This document shows positions 35,346 to 46,274 of a stretch of 64,000 nucleotides of DNA, in pieces. The DNA is taken from NCBI GenBank assembly GCA_003693705.1, contig RBZT01000198.1, positions 1 to 64,000 of the forward strand, in the 5' to 3' direction. The translations under genes and the position numbers were made by a program. The DNA is from Polymyxa betae (Eukaryota; Endomyxa; Phytomyxea; Plasmodiophorida; Plasmodiophoridae). Within the stretch, counting starts at the first letter, position 1. Each line of letters begins with the position of its first letter. A model generated the notes under the pieces. It saw nothing but the letters and a program-made list of their open reading frames with translations. It did no database searches and was not told the DNA's origin.

Positions 35346-37484
35346 ATGTCAATTGGACGTCTTTTGCAGTCTAGACATGTTGGTCTAGCGCTTGGAGCAG
35401 GCGGTTTAGCAGCTACCGGTGCATTCGCTGTCTCTTTGTACAACGATGAAGGGCTAAAGCGCTCCATGGTTTTTTGGTCTAAGGCCATGCCCATTTACGC
35501 CCAGTATTTTTGAACAGGGCTTCTAACGATGCAATTAACTTGCAGATAGCTACAGGTTCACCCAATTTTGGGTAGAAACCCATCCGGAAGATGTTCAGGC
35601 TGCTGCATTCATGAAGCTGCATGATCGTTATGCATCCAGCGTCGAAGAGCTCGTTCTGAACTTGCGTGGCTTTTATTTGAAGCTTGTTCAGGTAAATGTT
35701 TTCATTAGAGTTCGTTGCATCTTTCTGATTACATTCAGGTCGGTTCAAGCAGAGATGAGTTACTCCCACCTCAGTATATGTCATGGGCGAAGAAAATGCA
35801 GGGTACCGAATTATTCGCTCCTGATGCATTTGCGCGATTGCTTCTCAGGATCCGTTCCTTCGAATACGCCTTTCCAAACAATTCGACAAATAATCGAGGA
35901 AGACTTGGGTGGTAAACTGGAAGACGTCTTCAGCGAATTTCAAGTAGAACCGATAGGCGCCGCCAGTATTGGTCAAGTGCACAAAGCACGGTTAAAGGAT
36001 GGTCGAGTGGTTGCAGGTTGAACTCGTTGTCTCGGTTGGATCACGAATCTCACTTCTTTTTGCAGTGAAGGTCATGTATCCAAATATCGAAGAGAAGTTT
36101 CGCGCTGATCTGAAAACAGCCAAAGCGTAGTGCAACATTATCAGCAATATGATTGCAATTATCCATTAGGTTTAGGTTCTGCGCTTTAGCTCAGCCAGCA
36201 CATCTGCCATTTATGAACGAAGTCGAGAGACAGTTTCTCACCGAGTTCGATTACAGGCTCGAGGCACAAAATCTAGATCAGATCCGCTCGAATATATTAC
36301 CTGTTTTCAAAAAGGTTTATATACCAAAACCTTATACTGAATTATGCAGGTTATCTAATGGTTTGTTGCATCTGTCAATATTTTGAGTGAATGCAGCAAG
36401 CGGGTTTTAGTGATGGAATATTTGGATGGAGTTAAACTTGCAGATGGAGTTATGGCTCAATATGAGAGAATTGCTCACAGGCTAGGCACAACGTTAGAAG
36501 CGCTGCAAGAGGAACAGAAGAAACAGATCGAGCTGGGTATGATTGCTTTACATTTTGCTATTAAACTTATTATTGAATATGGGTTCCAGGGCACGTAAAA
36601 TCGAAAAGTTTAATTCACCAGACGCTGATGACTTCACTAACAAATGGCGTTTTACTGCTTGCGAATTACATCAGAAATTCCTGTGCTGTTGTTCTAAATA
36701 TGACAGTTGCCAAGATTGGGGTTATCAAACCAATTCCTTACACGTATGAGATTGCTTTTCATAATCATTAATCTTTATTGGCCCTACTAGGCAATTCGAG
36801 TATCTCATCAATCTTGGCTCTATTTTACGGCTTCTATTGGACGTCCATGCTCATCAAATATTTGTCGATGGTAATTACATGGTGGTTGGAAAATATCAAT
36901 CTTATAGTTGTTTCAGGTTCTTTTAATGCAGATTGTCATCCTGGAAAGTAAGTCTTAGTGACTTTGATATTCTGTGCATACGGAAAATAACCCTATTGTA
37001 GTATTTTGCTGATGAAGGATGGTCGATTGGGTCTCATCGATTATGGTCAAGTGAAGCATATTAAGACAGACACTCAAGTAAAATACGCGAAGCTTATCAA
37101 AGCTCTTGCCAAAGATAACAAAGATGAAGTTGTCCGGCGGGTGATGGAGTGTGGCGTCAAAACTAAACGAATGGATCCCGATATTCTTTACAGGTGATAC
37201 AGATATCAGCCAGAATGTTTCTGCTGAGATGATATAGGTTATGTTGCTTTTGGCATGATAGAGATACTGATGATATTACACAAGGCAAGAATATTCAGCT
37301 GTTCATAGAAGAGATGGATAGCAAAGATCCGTTAATTGATCAAGATGATGAGTTTGTGATGCTGGGAAGAGTCAATATCCTGCTTCGTGGAATGGGCAAT
37401 GCATTTCATATTCGATTGAGAGTCTCGCCGTACTGGTCCCGTTATGCCGAGGATCTTCTGCACCGAACCCGAAAATTACAGTAA
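35346..37484 (+). CDS. ABC1/UbiB (ADCK/COQ8-like) atypical kinase
   Basis: Members of this family support ubiquinone or lipid metabolism in mitochondria or plastids. The start is ATG 35346, giving a basic, hydrophobic leader (MSIGRLLQSRHVGLALGAGG) compatible with organelle targeting. Multiple short introns follow. Motifs in order: FYLKLVQ (position of the family KxGQ motif), LLPPQYMSWAKKMQ, IIEEDLGGKLEDVF, GAASIGQVHKARLKDGRVVA, the nucleotide-binding Lys in VKVMYP, EVERQFLTEFDYRLEA, VLVMEYLDGVKL, NADCHPGNILL, and LIDYGQVKHI (DFG-equivalent). It ends RTRKLQ at 37484. Two oddities: the KxGQ Gly is replaced by Val, and the usual ADPHPGN reads ADCHPGN. Confidence 0.9.
37429..37440 (+). repeat. 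CGTACTGGTCCC motif inside the ABC1 kinase exon
   Basis: An exact 12-bp match to the motif found in dynein introns, here within coding sequence (codons for S-P-Y-W-S-R). It may be coincidental. Confidence 0.4.
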
Positions 37485-38032
37485 TTACGTCCCAGGCAAT
37501 AAGCTGTCACCCGAACATTAAGACTTGAACTCAACGAATATCAAAAGAACATAATCATTGTTGACTAAACTCATATTGTCGAAGCTAGTTTTTAGTTTTT
37601 CAGTCTTTCTGCTCGTGCATTAATTCGTAATTCGTACTTAGCAACGTATGATCCTGTACGAATTTAATTAAATGGTTGTGTTGTCTTCATAGAACAGATG
37701 TGCATATTTCTTAGCCCAAACACAATTAAGTTCTCTACATACCAGCTTGCTATAAGCAGAACCACAATAACTGACGAATTTTTGGTTGCCTTTCATTGCC
37801 TATATGACGCTTGATCGATGGGGCACATATTAAAGGCTCTTGATGCAGTTATTTGCTTCTGGAAGACATCGCAAACCTCACAATTAGTTCAACCCAAATG
37901 GTTTATGCTTGAATTAGCAACAGGTTAGTTAGTTGGTTTGATTATCAGGCCCATCTTATGAGTTATATTATATTATAGAGAGAATAGACCGGACCCAACA
38001 TCATCCATATTAAACTGATCATTTCTAAGATA
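37485..38032. other. Intergenic, no gene seen
   Basis: A 548-bp AT-rich spacer with no supported coding frame, RNA fold or repeat. Confidence 0.4.
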
Positions 38033-38740
38033 ATGATTGTCCATACATCTACTGCTCTCGTCATATTCATATTTGCAATCCCGCATCTCTTCTATGCATT
38101 CGTCTGGACACGACCCAAGATGTTCCAGGATCTGATTCGCCCACCAAAGCATCCTGTTGATGCGTTCGCTATAGCTGCCACCCTGTTGAAAGTCGTTCAG
38201 GTTGTCGGTTTAACTCGCCATGATTACCGCTCATTTTACTATCTTCAGTTGTTTGCTATAATCGCTTGGCTGTTTGTGCACCCACCTGCTGCCAAAGAAT
38301 TGCCAGACATAATATCAATCAGAACATTGACCTGTGCTGGACTGATAATAATAGGACAAGTATGCAGTGTTTTATATGATGATATCAAAGCCTTATAGTG
38401 TTGGTCTATAGATCTTGAATATAGCTATCTATATAGCTATTGGACATGATGGTGTTTATTATGGGATTCGACTCGGTAAACCATGTCCTTGGTACTTACT
38501 TTGATGCTTTCATTCTGCCTATTAACATGTGTTGTAAGGCATACTGGTTTTCCATTTTCATTTGCTGGAATGAAGATACCTCATCCTCAATATCTGGGAT
38601 CCGTTATGACTATCTGGGGTTTACTTGGTCTTGTCCTAACATCAACTACTTTTGAGCTGGTTTATGTGGCTTCTGCTTCAACGATATATTATCTGTTGAC
38701 TGCTGCTATTGAGGACAATAAACTTCTGCCTACCAACTAG
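38033..38740 (+). CDS. Phosphatidylethanolamine N-methyltransferase (PEMT/OPI3-like)
   Basis: An ER membrane enzyme that methylates phosphatidylethanolamine derivatives to phosphatidylcholine. Exon 1 encodes hydrophobic helices (TALVIFIFAIPHLFYAFVW; LQLFAIIAWLFV) and ends IIIGQ. After an intron (~38360-38413), exon 2 reads LNIAIYIAIGHDGVYYGIRLG, a PEMT landmark. After another intron, exon 3 reads GFPFSFAGMKIPHPQYLGS, which aligns with the S-adenosylmethionine-binding region of PEMT. It then has two more helices and ends DNKLLPTN. Length (~200 aa) fits the single-domain PEMT class rather than the larger CHO2 class. Confidence 0.85.
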
Positions 38741-38853
38741 CTACCAGCAAATAAACACTTTAAGTCAATATCGAAACATTTGGCCAACATTATGTTATTA
38801 TTAACTGTTCAAAAAAATTAATGACATTCAATGATTCCTAACAGCATTCGTTA

Positions 38854-39048
38854 TCATAATTGTTCGCCTACTGCATCTTCCCGCTCCTTGCTATCCTGCT
38901 GCGATATCGTCGTTGTCGTCGTCGTCGTGGCCCCTGACCGTGCCTGCGTCTTCTGCTGTCTCGGATGAGATGGTGGCGGCGCCGGTTTTGTCGGTTCGAA
39001 TGTCATAATCTGCATCTGATGCATGACCAGATCGACTAGACAAGCCAT
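38854..39048 (-). CDS. Small hypothetical protein, 64 aa, or 3' exon of the neighbouring RRM gene
   Basis: It starts MACLVDLVMHQMQIMTFEP, an amphipathic helix, then a Pro- and Thr-rich tail (PPPSHPRQQKTQ; a run of seven Thr). It begins 35 bp after the RRM gene's in-frame stop on the same strand. It may be an independent small gene or be joined by an unrecognised intron. No family recognised. Confidence 0.35.
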   Translation of the reverse strand: MACLVDLVMHQMQIMTFEPTKPAPPPSHPRQQKTQARSGATTTTTTTISQQDSKEREDAVGEQL

Positions 39049-39082
39049 TTTGTCAACAAAAACGAAAATGGGACTGATTGGA

Positions 39083-39838
39083 CTAACTGGGATTTGGCTG
39101 GTAATAAGCAGATGGATAATATAGATGTGGATCAACATATTGTCCAGGAGCAGGAATATAAGCTGTATATGGATGATGCGCTAATGGAACACAATATCCA
39201 GATTCAAGGCCTGTATAGTCCATTGTCTCATGTCCATTCTGAAGATCAGCACCCGAGTCGTCGCCGACCTCCTCGTGGCTGTACAGATTCGGTCTCGGTT
39301 GGGGACCGGAGCTCCTGGCGAACTCGATTCGCACCAGACGTCCTTCCAGCTCGGTCCCATTCAGCGTCTCCATGGCTTTCGTCGCTGCCTCTATGATAAC
39401 CGATCAGATGGGACCCATGAACAAGGACAGATTCGATACCGTTCAGACCGAAACTCACGAACCCGAATCCTCGCGACCATCCGGAGCGACGATCTCGAAC
39501 GACGCGCGCTTCGGTAACCTGGCCGAATTTCGAGAACTCTTCACGAAGCCGATCTTCAGTGATCTGCCATTTCAAGTTCGAGACGTACAACCTCTGTAAA
39601 CAATCAGGTCATGAACTCATTGCTAGATTAAACAGATCACTACTTTTCTGGATGGGATGGAAGCGGTCTTGCTGTTGTCCGAATCATTACTGGCCTGAGT
39701 TCCACCCGGATTCGAAGCGCCTTCCTCCTGGGTTGTCGTGACGTCGCTGCTCTGATTGGCGGATTTCTTCCGGGGTCCATTTGAGGTTCTGGAATGCTGA
39801 TTGGTGCTGGATATTGTTGTCTTGGACATGATGGACAT
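39083..39838 (-). CDS. Single-RRM RNA-binding protein
   Basis: A three-exon gene. Exon 1 (39838) is a low-complexity Ser/Thr/Asn-rich leader (MSIMSKTTISSTNQ) ending IPSRK. Exon 2 starts with RNP2 (LYVSNLKWQITEDRLREEF) and includes RNP1 (SRGFGFVSF). Exon 3 completes the RRM (METLNGTELEGRLVRIEFA) and has a Tyr/Pro-rich tail (HHPYTAYIPAPGQYVDPHLYYPS). The RRM is complete. It is probably a nuclear or cytoplasmic RNA-binding protein, and I cannot assign a closer family. Confidence 0.8.
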
Positions 39839-39920
39839 CTACAGATAGAACAACGATGCGATACAGGAAGCAGAACGAATGCGGACCTGAACGGCTCTAT
39901 TTAATCGGTAACATCTCGCT

Positions 39921-39943
39921 CTATCTTTATCTATCTATCTATC
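39921..39943. repeat. CTAT microsatellite
   Basis: A short, slightly interrupted run of CTAT units in the ~340-bp spacer between the RRM gene and the RCC1-repeat gene. No gene is seen in that spacer (39839-40177). Confidence 0.6.
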
Positions 39944-40177
39944 AATCTTCCAGCTGCCAGATCGATCACCTCGAGCTGCCTTAAAATTCTGCCCAACTGC
40001 GAACTTGCCAAAACCTACATCATCTAGTCCCAATATGATTTCTATGAGATTTCAATACATAGATGTATTAATATTTCATCTAGCGACCAAGTGAAGGATC
40101 AACAGAATGTTTGGGGAATAGCAATCTGTTGGTCACCATACTCCAGTGTCATATCAATCTTTGCTGCCGATCTGGAA

Positions 40178-42757
40178 TCAGGAAGCAGTCGGGGAAGCAG
40201 TCGGCGGCTGTGACATGATCAAAGCGATGTGATAGCCGCAGACGATATCATGGACCCGACCACAAACGACCGGGTCTAGTTCGAGAATTGTCGGTGAATC
40301 GAGGACCTGCTTGCCGTTCAGGGATCCGGCTATCAGGACATCAGCAGTTCGAGTTAGGGCCATTGTGGCCGTTTTAGCGCATGCAATTCTGACGACACCA
40401 CAATTAGCGAATGCCGGCACTAGAACAGGAGACATCGACATCTTGACAGCTGCTTGGATACCAAGCTGTCCATTGGCATTGCATCCCCAAGCATAGATCT
40501 GCCCAGACTTTGTACGAGCTACAACATGACGTCCGCCGGGGACCAAATCCATGATTTCCGATGGTATTGGAACGGCGGTCAGTTCGCTGCGATCTTGACA
40601 ATCTCCCAGGCCGAGACGTCCATGCCGTCCTGTTCCACATGCAAATACCTGTCCGGAATTGGTCACGACATAGCTGTGTAATAAAATATCAGAAATCAGA
40701 TGATTGCTAACGGGGAGATTATCCTGCCTGGATTCTGTTGAGCATGCCACTAACTGTACAGCAGCTGGCAATGGTGTCGTGATCAAAGTCGGAGTGAAAT
40801 GATGACCGGTCTGATCCCGTCCAAGCCATGGACCTTCTCCGCCCCATGACCAGATCTCATTTTCTAAAGAGACCACGAATGTGTGCTTAGCAGCAGATGC
40901 TACAGATCTGACTCTAATGTGTGCGAGAGCTGGGATCGGCGTCGTAGACGTCACGGTTTTAACCGCGCCTTTCATACCGAGCAGAGAGCATCGACCCCAC
41001 CCGTATAGCTGAAGGGATGGCGAGCTGCTCACAGCCAGGTGATGATCACGGCCGCACGATAACGCTGAAAAATTGACGCCATCGGGACGAGGAATGGTGA
41101 CGGGACCGGCGGCGACGCCATCTTCATTGAACGACCATTGTAGAATGGAACCGTCAATGGTGATTGCGGACGCTTCGGCACATCTCGCTGCTAGATGAAT
41201 GATATTTGCTGTCGATGTCAATTGACGTAACATGCCGTCCTTCTCAATCGATAAGACCTGGCAAGGGACCAAAGGGTCATTAACGGCAACGAAGGCCTTG
41301 GCAATCGCCGCCATTGCATTTGGTTTCGTAACTTTCTCGAAGAGAACAGCTGTTTTTTTAGATACATCGTCGTATTGCTTATTTGTATCAGTATGTTGGT
41401 TGAATTGTTTTCGGTTAGGCGGCGACTCCGGGCCATTGCTTGAGGCACGTTTGATTGAAGTCGCAGAAACCAGCGAGCGTGCGTCTGCGTATGATGAGCG
41501 AATCGATTTCATTTGAACCGAAACCGGAGCAACAAACGATGGCGACCGCAGCGGCTCAGGCTCAGGCTCAATTTCGATTTTCTTGCTGAGACTATTTCGT
41601 TTTTGTAACGTGGGTACCGAGACAACAATTGAACGACGTTGATTAGTCATCTCGTCCTTCCTGCTGAAATTCTCTCGTTTCTGTAAACTTGTCGTTGCCA
41701 TCAGTGACGGGCTCTGAAACGCTTCCGATTTTGCATCGCCTTTATCGAAACTGTCTCGTTTCGTGGCAACATGCAGCGACCGGTGACTTTGGTTCTGGAA
41801 CGTTTCAGGTTTGTTATCGTTCTTGTTGAAATTATCATGTTTTGGTAGATTTGATGATGATATTACTGCAGCATTTTGGCTCGATTTCGTCTCCAATCTC
41901 TCTTCTTTTTTGTTGAAATTTTCCCATTTTGCTGCAGACAGAAGCGACCGGCGTTGTCTCTGGCCGACCTCCTTCTCATCCTTTCTGCTGACATCATCAA
42001 GCTGCGAAGAGTTCACAGATGCGACATTCGGCGAATGTTGAGATTGAGGCAAGAATGCCGGCGGCGTCATTGCCACCAGTCCACGACTCTGCACAACCGA
42101 AGAGCGGCCCATAGGCGTCTTCCGAATTGTCATAGCGCGGTTAAACGCCACGACCCATTCCTGTCGCTCTCGTTCGCTTTTCATCTCCAGCAAATACTCC
42201 TGTTCTGCGCCTTTTAACAACGTCAATGTGATTCCGGTCTTCCTGGTCAAGATGATTTTTGTATGGGCGAGATTGATGAGCAGAATCGGGGTCGACCCTT
42301 GAGCAAAAATGATATGGGCGTTGCCCAAGAGTATTAACGTCACCGTCTTGCCATTTAAATCGGCCTGACCCAATCGAAGAAATTTGCAGTTCGGAGCGAT
42401 TGGTCTACTTGCAATTAGGGCATCAAGCAAGACACAAATCTGATCGGAGTCGTCGGAATTCGCCGTCTGGACATCGACCGGGATCTGGGCGCGCCGATAG
42501 ATGGTGAATTGTGTCTCTGGATTGCGGACATCAAACTGGAAGCAGATAATATAGGAGGCGCTGATTGACAGCAACAGGCCATCCATTGTGAAGAGCTCAA
42601 CGGATTGGTTCTGAGCATTGACACGAAGGATTCCATTCAGTAATTCGTTCGTGGTAGGATGCCGAAACGACGCCGCGAAGCAGTGCACGGCCTGAACATG
42701 GGCCTCGTCGACATCCATGGCCGTGCAAAGCCGATATTGTCGACAGAAAATATCCAA
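40178..42757 (-). CDS. RCC1-repeat protein with PH-like N-terminus, ~850 aa
   Basis: A single long uninterrupted frame. The start is 42757 or, more plausibly, Met 42718 (MDVDEAHVQAVHC). Residues ~1-215 are beta-rich and end with a helix like a PH domain (KSERERQEWVVAFNRAM). Residues ~215-430 are low-complexity Ser/Lys/Asn-rich with imperfect repeats of the type KxENFxKKxE or KRxSFxK. The C-terminal ~400 residues carry RCC1-type beta-propeller repeats (GWGRCSLLGM; ACGTGRHGRLGLGDC; AWGCNANGQLGI). RCC1-like propellers act as exchange factors or scaffolds. No kinase or other catalytic domain is visible. Confidence 0.85.
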   Translation of the reverse strand: MDIFCRQYRLCTAMDVDEAHVQAVHCFAASFRHPTTNELLNGILRVNAQNQSVELFTMDGLLLSISASYIICFQFDVRNPETQFTIYRRAQIPVDVQTANSDDSDQICVLLDALIASRPIAPNCKFLRLGQADLNGKTVTLILLGNAHIIFAQGSTPILLINLAHTKIILTRKTGITLTLLKGAEQEYLLEMKSERERQEWVVAFNRAMTIRKTPMGRSSVVQSRGLVAMTPPAFLPQSQHSPNVASVNSSQLDDVSRKDEKEVGQRQRRSLLSAAKWENFNKKEERLETKSSQNAAVISSSNLPKHDNFNKNDNKPETFQNQSHRSLHVATKRDSFDKGDAKSEAFQSPSLMATTSLQKRENFSRKDEMTNQRRSIVVSVPTLQKRNSLSKKIEIEPEPEPLRSPSFVAPVSVQMKSIRSSYADARSLVSATSIKRASSNGPESPPNRKQFNQHTDTNKQYDDVSKKTAVLFEKVTKPNAMAAIAKAFVAVNDPLVPCQVLSIEKDGMLRQLTSTANIIHLAARCAEASAITIDGSILQWSFNEDGVAAGPVTIPRPDGVNFSALSCGRDHHLAVSSSPSLQLYGWGRCSLLGMKGAVKTVTSTTPIPALAHIRVRSVASAAKHTFVVSLENEIWSWGGEGPWLGRDQTGHHFTPTLITTPLPAAVQLVACSTESRQDNLPVSNHLISDILLHSYVVTNSGQVFACGTGRHGRLGLGDCQDRSELTAVPIPSEIMDLVPGGRHVVARTKSGQIYAWGCNANGQLGIQAAVKMSMSPVLVPAFANCGVVRIACAKTATMALTRTADVLIAGSLNGKQVLDSPTILELDPVVCGRVHDIVCGYHIALIMSQPPTASPTAS

Positions 42758-43012
42758 TACGTACTCGGAATATCGATCGCAGGAATGGCGATATTGCGGC
42801 TGCTATCCTGACCTTGATCCCCACACATGAAGGGCGTCGTCATAATGCCACAGTGGAAACCCAAGTTGTCGTTCGGGAGACTGGTCAATTCCAATATGTT
42901 TAGAACAATCGCATTGATAGACAATACGAAATAAACATTCAAGGCTGCCTGTTGTCGATCGAGAAGGGGTACACAAAGTTCAGAAGCATCGCGTGTAGGG
43001 AGAAATCTCTCT

Positions 43013-44003
43013 ATGACCGACTTCTACCTTCCTCCAAATCCCGCAACTTGGTCCACATTGGACGTTCTAAAATGGCTACGGTTGATCGAGGCACCTCAAC
43101 ACATCGAGCGGTTTCGAACCCGGGGCATTACAGGCTATGCGCTAATTGGCCTCGATGAGAGCGCTTTGGTCGATCTTGGCATAACAGATCCGATCGAGCG
43201 GCGGCGTATGTTTCTCGAGATCCGACTTCTAAAGACCAACGCTGTTCAGTCGGATATGGGCCTGTCATCTCAATCGCCATCCGAGCTAGAAATGGAATCG
43301 GATGGTCGCAAAGGCTCCTTGCTGAAAATGCGACGAGCGCTGAAAACCCGAACAAGCAGTGGCCGATATAATGCATCGTCATCGATATCCAATCTGAAGC
43401 CAATTAGGCCGGGGTCCAACAGGAGGATTGAGTTGAGACTAAAAGGTGCAAATACCAAACATTAATCAGATTCAGTGGTTTCAATATGCTTTAGAAAAAG
43501 ACGAGGATAATTCGGTTTCTCAGATGAGCGATCAATTGATGTTGGATGAGAGGCACAAAATTCAGTCGTTGGTAGCCAATCTAGTGAATGCCATGGATAT
43601 CCTGAAATCGTTGAAGAAGAAAGATGGTAGCGAAAGCGATTCATCGTCCGGCAGCGATTCGGATGACGGCAGTGACGAATGGGAAGGTCCTACCCCAGCA
43701 CTTTATAGGCGTCAGAAAGCTTTGAACTTGGCGGGACTTGAACGTCGCGAGGAACCAGAAACACCGGAGATGAACGAGAATAACAAGGACCCAAAGAACA
43801 GAACAATGTTCTCGGGAATCCTTGATGAGGAGGTCTTCAGAATATATCTTGATGTTAGCGATTGAAATTCTGTTCAGGCAACGAAGAAATCCAAGAAGAA
43901 ACAGCGCGATCATTGGTACGAAGTTATGGGACCGAAGCAAAGGCTTTCAGCAAAAGAGATCGCTGAACAGGTTGGATCCCTGAGAAACAGCGAAGTCGAA
44001 TAA
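43013..44003 (+). CDS. SAM-domain protein
   Basis: Three exons. Exon 1 (ATG 43013) encodes a SAM domain (STLDVLKWLRLIEAPQHIERF...GYALIGLDESALVDLGI; residues ~13-70), then a Ser- and Arg-rich linker. Exon 2 is acidic (SESDSSSGSDSDDGSDEWEG). Exon 3 is basic (KKSKKKQRDHWYEV), ending RNSEVE at 44003. Introns are about 50 bp (near 43446-43492 and 43833-43879). SAM domains mediate protein-protein or RNA binding, and the partner is unknown. The stop codon lies only 23 bp before the ATG of the next gene on the same strand. Confidence 0.8.
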
Positions 44004-44026
44004 TTTACATAACGTCGCAGTATCGA

Positions 44027-46205
44027 ATGGATGCCAGCTTCAAGAAACTCAGAAGAGGATCCCGAATTCTGTTGCGTTCCGATACCCAGACTTCATTGGA
44101 CGGTGACGATGAAAATGACGATGATCTCGGGGACGATCAGCAACCTGCCGTTGTAAGCGAATGGGTGATTCTGCCATTGAACCGATACAGATTAATTTGG
44201 GACTTCATCATCATGCTGCTGGTGGTTTATTACGGCCTGATAACACCCGTTAATATGGTATTGTTTATATGAATGATACATTGTCCTTACAACTAGTGAC
44301 ATCCGTTCCAAGGCCTTCAATGATTTAATAAGCAATTTCGCAATGGATACCACATTCAATTGTTTGTTCATAATCGATATCGGGTTAAACTTCCTAACAG
44401 CTTTCCGCATTGAGAAAGGACCTCGAAAGGGTCAGCTAGAAGTGCAATTGTCGCAAATTCGGAAGGTCTACAATAGTGCCTCGATTTGAAAGCAATCGCT
44501 ATAAGATTTCTACAGGAATACCTGAGGCAATGGTTTTGGATTGATTTGGTGGCCTCAGTGCCACTCGATATGATCTTCGGTTTGGCAGGAATCGGAGTCA
44601 GCGCTTCGTTTAACAAACTATTTCGACTCATCCGAGGATTTAAGCTGGTTCGTGTTATAAAGATGTCGCGCGCTGTTAAAAGGCTTACTCATGTTGGTCA
44701 CCTGGCATTGTTGCTATATGCAAAGTCAGATTCTTTCAGGGACATCGAGCAAATCCTGGTGTTGCTCGATTGGCGAAAAACCTGCTGTTTTTGATAATTA
44801 CCTGGCATTATATGGGTTGTGCTTATTGGATAGTTTCTGATTTCATTGGATTCGATACCGAAGGCTGGACTCCAGACCCAGATATGCACGACGCTAATGC
44901 CACTCTCAGATACCTCCAGGTCGATTGAGAGAATTAATTGCTCGTCGATGGTTAATCAATCATGGGAACAGGCTTTTTATTGGAGTCTGGCCGCTACCAC
45001 ATCAGTAGGGAAGAACCTGGAACCTACAGACAATTTGCAAACCTGGTTCTCGATGGTGATGGTCGTGGTCGGTGTAATGATCATGGCTTTTGTCGTCGGT
45101 GCATCCTCTATTGCTCTAGAAGATATGGACTCTGGTGATTCTGAAAAGAGAGCACGAGTTGAGGTCCAATAATTCCTATGAGTTCGAGTAAATTGCTCAC
45201 TCCTGTTCTCAGGCGGTCAATGCTCTTTTTGCAGAGAAACATGATATGGACGGCCGTTTAAAGAAGCATATTTTGGACTACTATGAGTATACGCTGACAA
45301 GAAGCGCAGGTCTGGACCTTCTTGAAGTAACAAATATCGTTATAGAACATGAGATGTTGCATCAATCCAGTGTTCTGTTTAGGATTTACACACGACATTG
45401 AAAAGTGAGCTTAACTGGAACCTGCACGAGAGGTTGCTCGCTAAGGTACCGATGTTTGACAAATTATCACATGATTGCTTATCAGCGATCATTCGCGAAC
45501 TGACGCCTAAGGTTGAGGAGATTGATCGAAAAATCTCTAAATCGATGCTAATCGTTTCAGCAGACTTACTTGCCGAAAGAGTACATATGCCTGGAAGGTG
45601 AACGTATGACGATGATATTTTTCATCTTGAGTGGTCGAGTGGCAGTCGTGGATACATCCAGCAGGAAGCAGAAGCCACTGGCTGTTCTAAAAGGTGACAA
45701 GGATTGGCTACCGGATTAGGCCAAGGTTTCTAAACCTGTTGATAGAGGGCGGGTTTTTCGGCGAGCGATGTGTTATAGACAATAGCCGAATGAATCAGAC
45801 GATGCAGGCTATGTGTTATTGTGATCTATTACTGCTCCATAAACAACAGGTCACGTCATGTGTGAAATCCACACACGGGATTGTCACGCTGAGATTTCCC
45901 CTCACAGGTCAAACGAATAATACGTTACTATCCCGAGTTCCTGCCAGCATTACAGAGTCATCTTTATAGAGAGGTTCAGTAACAAGCCTGTCATTTGGCA
46001 TTTGGTCTAAGATCCGATTCAGGCTAAGATGTCACACTGGGAGAAGATTGCATTCGTGTTGAACAATCTGAGAATGCTACATAAGGTGGGAGCCGACGCC
46101 AGATTTGAAGAGATGTATTGCAAATTCGACTTCATCGGTAAAATGGCAAAGGACACCCAACAGCCGATAAATCGGGGAAGTTTTATTTCAAGAATAAATA
46201 GATAA
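44027..46205 (+). CDS. Six-TM cyclic-nucleotide-gated-type cation channel
   Basis: A plasma- or ciliary-membrane channel of the voltage/CNG superfamily with many short introns. An acidic N-terminus precedes S1 (WDFIIMLLVVYYGLI), S2-S3 (IDIGLNFLTAF; FWIDLVASVPLDMIFGL), a charged S4 (LFRLIRGFKLVRVIKMSR), S5 (LLFLIITWHYMGCAYWIV), the pore (YWSLAATTSVGKNLEP), S6 (MVMVVVGVMIMAFVVG), a C-linker (HDMDGRLKKHILDYYEY) and a cyclic-nucleotide-binding domain (MIFFILSGRVAVVDTSS; GFFGERCVIDNSR). It ends at 46205. The pore has SVGKNLEP in place of the potassium-selective GYGD, so selectivity is uncertain. The gene converges with CDC73 70 bp downstream. Confidence 0.85.
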
Positions 46206-46274
46206 CCCAGGAGCTCAGCTTGGACAGAGATGGATAGGTGGAAATAGGCTTCCTAAGGCGGTATGGACACAGAA

